Assembly (NCBI GenBank): GCA_009827235.1
Contig: SPMW01000011.1
Coordinates: forward strand, 1-44,149
Reading direction: 5' to 3'
Length of the DNA stretch: 44,149 nucleotides
Source of the DNA: Candidatus Campylobacter infans
GTDB taxonomy: Bacteria > Campylobacterota > Campylobacteria > Campylobacterales > Campylobacteraceae
Of the stretch, positions 43,087 to 44,149 are shown in pieces (the first letter of the stretch is position 1; each line of letters opens with the position of its first letter). The notes under the pieces are model-generated. The model ran no database searches, was not told the DNA's origin, and worked only from the letters and a program-made list of their open reading frames with translations. The position numbers and the translations under genes are program-made.

Positions 43087-43917
43087 TTATTTGAGTTTTG
43101 CGCCCTTAATTCTTAACCACACAAACAGCCAAATACCAAAAGCAAACATAATAATTGAAAGAATTTGCCCCATACTTAATCCAAATGCTACAAAACCAAT
43201 ATTTGCATCAGGCTCTCTAAAATACTCGCACGCAAAACGAGCGATAGTGTAAAGCACGGCATAAATTGCTATCAATTCACCATCGAATTTTTTATATTTT
43301 TTATATAAAAGCAATAAAATAAAAAGCACAAGCCCTTCTAAAATCGCTTCATAAAGCTGGCTAGGATGGCGCGCTATGCCATCTACAAATATCGCCCACG
43401 GCGTGCTTTGAATGTTTGTGATGCGCCCGATTAGTTCTTGATTTAAAAAATTGCCAACGCGCCCAAAAAAATAGCCAAGCGGCACGCTAATGGCGCATAA
43501 ATCCAAATATAGCATAAGATTTTGTTTGTATTTTTTAGCAAAGCATAAAGTAGCGATTATAAAGCCAACAACTGCGCCGTGATAACTCATACCACGAATT
43601 CCCACAAACTCGCCATTTATATTAAAAGGATTAAAAATTTGCCAAGGATGCGTTAAATAATAGCTAGTATTATCATCGTAAATAATAATATACCCAAGCC
43701 TAGCGCCTAAAATTACTCCAATTTCTACCCAAATAAAAAAATTATCAAGCATATTAGAGCTTATGGCTAGGTTGCCACGGCGAACAAAATACTTTGCCAC
43801 GCCAAGAGCTACTAAAAGCGCAAGCACATAACAAAGCCCATACCAATGCACCTTTAAACCAAACAATGAAAAAGCCACAGGATCAAAATGCGAATATATA
43901 TTGTTCCAAAAATTCAT
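43087..43917 (-). CDS. lgt: Prolipoprotein diacylglyceryl transferase
   Basis: A 276-residue polytopic enzyme that adds diacylglycerol to the lipobox cysteine of lipoproteins, such as the VirB7-like protein in this window. Signatures visible are [31 protein letters not shown], the Lgt motif [17 protein letters not shown] and [14 protein letters not shown]. Length is normal. ATG 43917 has AAGAG upstream. Core gene. Confidence 0.96.
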   Translation of the reverse strand: MNFWNNIYSHFDPVAFSLFGLKVHWYGLCYVLALLVALGVAKYFVRRGNLAISSNMLDNFFIWVEIGVILGARLGYIIIYDDNTSYYLTHPWQIFNPFNINGEFVGIRGMSYHGAVVGFIIATLCFAKKYKQNLMLYLDLCAISVPLGYFFGRVGNFLNQELIGRITNIQSTPWAIFVDGIARHPSQLYEAILEGLVLFILLLLYKKYKKFDGELIAIYAVLYTIARFACEYFREPDANIGFVAFGLSMGQILSIIMFAFGIWLFVWLRIKGAKLK

Positions 43918-43983
43918 AAGCTACTCTTTTAACATTTTGATAAAGCGCAATTAAAATTTCATCTTTTTTAGGCTTAAAAATAC

Positions 43984-44149
43984 TTATTTTTGTAAATCCT
44001 CATACATTTTTTCCATAGTTTGAGCATCATTTGTGCTTGCTTCATCATTTAAAAATGAAGTATCTTGCTCGATTGAGTTTATTGTTATTTTATCTTTTGT
44101 CATACTAAAAGTTGCCATGTAGCCATCGCCAGATGCTTTTAACATACCG
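43984..44149 (-). CDS. C-terminal part of a hypothetical protein (cut by the window edge)
   Basis: On the minus strand an open frame enters from the right edge and ends with TAA at 43986-43984, giving the last 54 residues: GMLKASGDGYMATFSMTKDK, followed by ITINSIEQDTSFLNDEAS and a tail ending MEKMYEDLQK. The gene lies 66 bp upstream of lgt on the same strand. The start is outside the window. The domain is not recognised; the short beta-like segment and acidic helical tail tell little. Confidence 0.65.
   Translation of the reverse strand, partial: GMLKASGDGYMATFSMTKDKITINSIEQDTSFLNDEASTNDAQTMEKMYEDLQK

Overview
The window is AT-rich DNA from a Campylobacter-type member of the Campylobacterota. 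The best evidence is the core gene order on the minus strand at the right: argS, tatA, gmk, a long acidic repeat protein and fliR, followed by frdB, frdA, frdC and lgt. From memory this matches the argS-tatA-gmk-acidic protein-fliR order of C. jejuni. FrdC is the long, Wolinella-type diheme subunit. I cannot name the species from sequence alone.

Positions 1-16809 are an integrative conjugative element, or the right-hand part of one, with almost every gene on the plus strand. It encodes a VirB/VirD4 type IV secretion system: virB2, virB3, a mosaic ORF, virB4, a tiny virB7 lipoprotein, virB8, virB9, virB10, a coiled-coil protein, virB11, a MobC-like accessory protein, virD4 (split by a frameshift) and, displaced downstream, virB6. 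It also carries an ArdC-N antirestriction-like protein, a type IA topoisomerase with a tandem C-terminal repeat, several small unknown genes and a terminal tyrosine integrase. No relaxase, VirB1 or recognisable VirB5 is present, so the element probably continues to the left of base 1. Its right boundary should lie in 16810-16930.

Positions 16930-27864 appear chromosomal. Two tandem CNNM/CBS (CorC/HlyC-like) membrane proteins come first. A metal-chelate uptake locus follows: a minus-strand operon of TonB-dependent receptor, two GATase-like proteins (the second frameshifted), substrate-binding protein, FecCD permease and ATPase. A divergent AraC regulator and a plus-strand exbB-exbD-tonB operon complete it. 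Together these give outer-membrane capture, TonB energisation and ABC import.

Positions 27990-32877 hold a five-gene minus-strand surface-sugar operon: Gfo/Idh oxidoreductase, GT-B-like protein with a G10 tract, DegT aminotransferase, GNAT acetyltransferase and N-acetyl sugar amidotransferase. It lies directly downstream of argS and is probably an accessory module for an amidated amino sugar. Its G10 tract looks phase-variable.

The main unusual points are: the virB2/virB3/virB4 mosaic ORF; the virD4 frameshift at an A7 slippery tract; the twin GATase-like genes in the uptake operon with a second A-tract frameshift; the phase-variable G10 tract; the nested inverted repeats upstream of virB2; a structured 130-bp region before the integrase; and the giant acidic protein with a receiver-like N-terminus between fliR and gmk. 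No tRNA, rRNA, insertion sequence or CRISPR array was recognised, and no gene-free stretch exceeds 300 bp.
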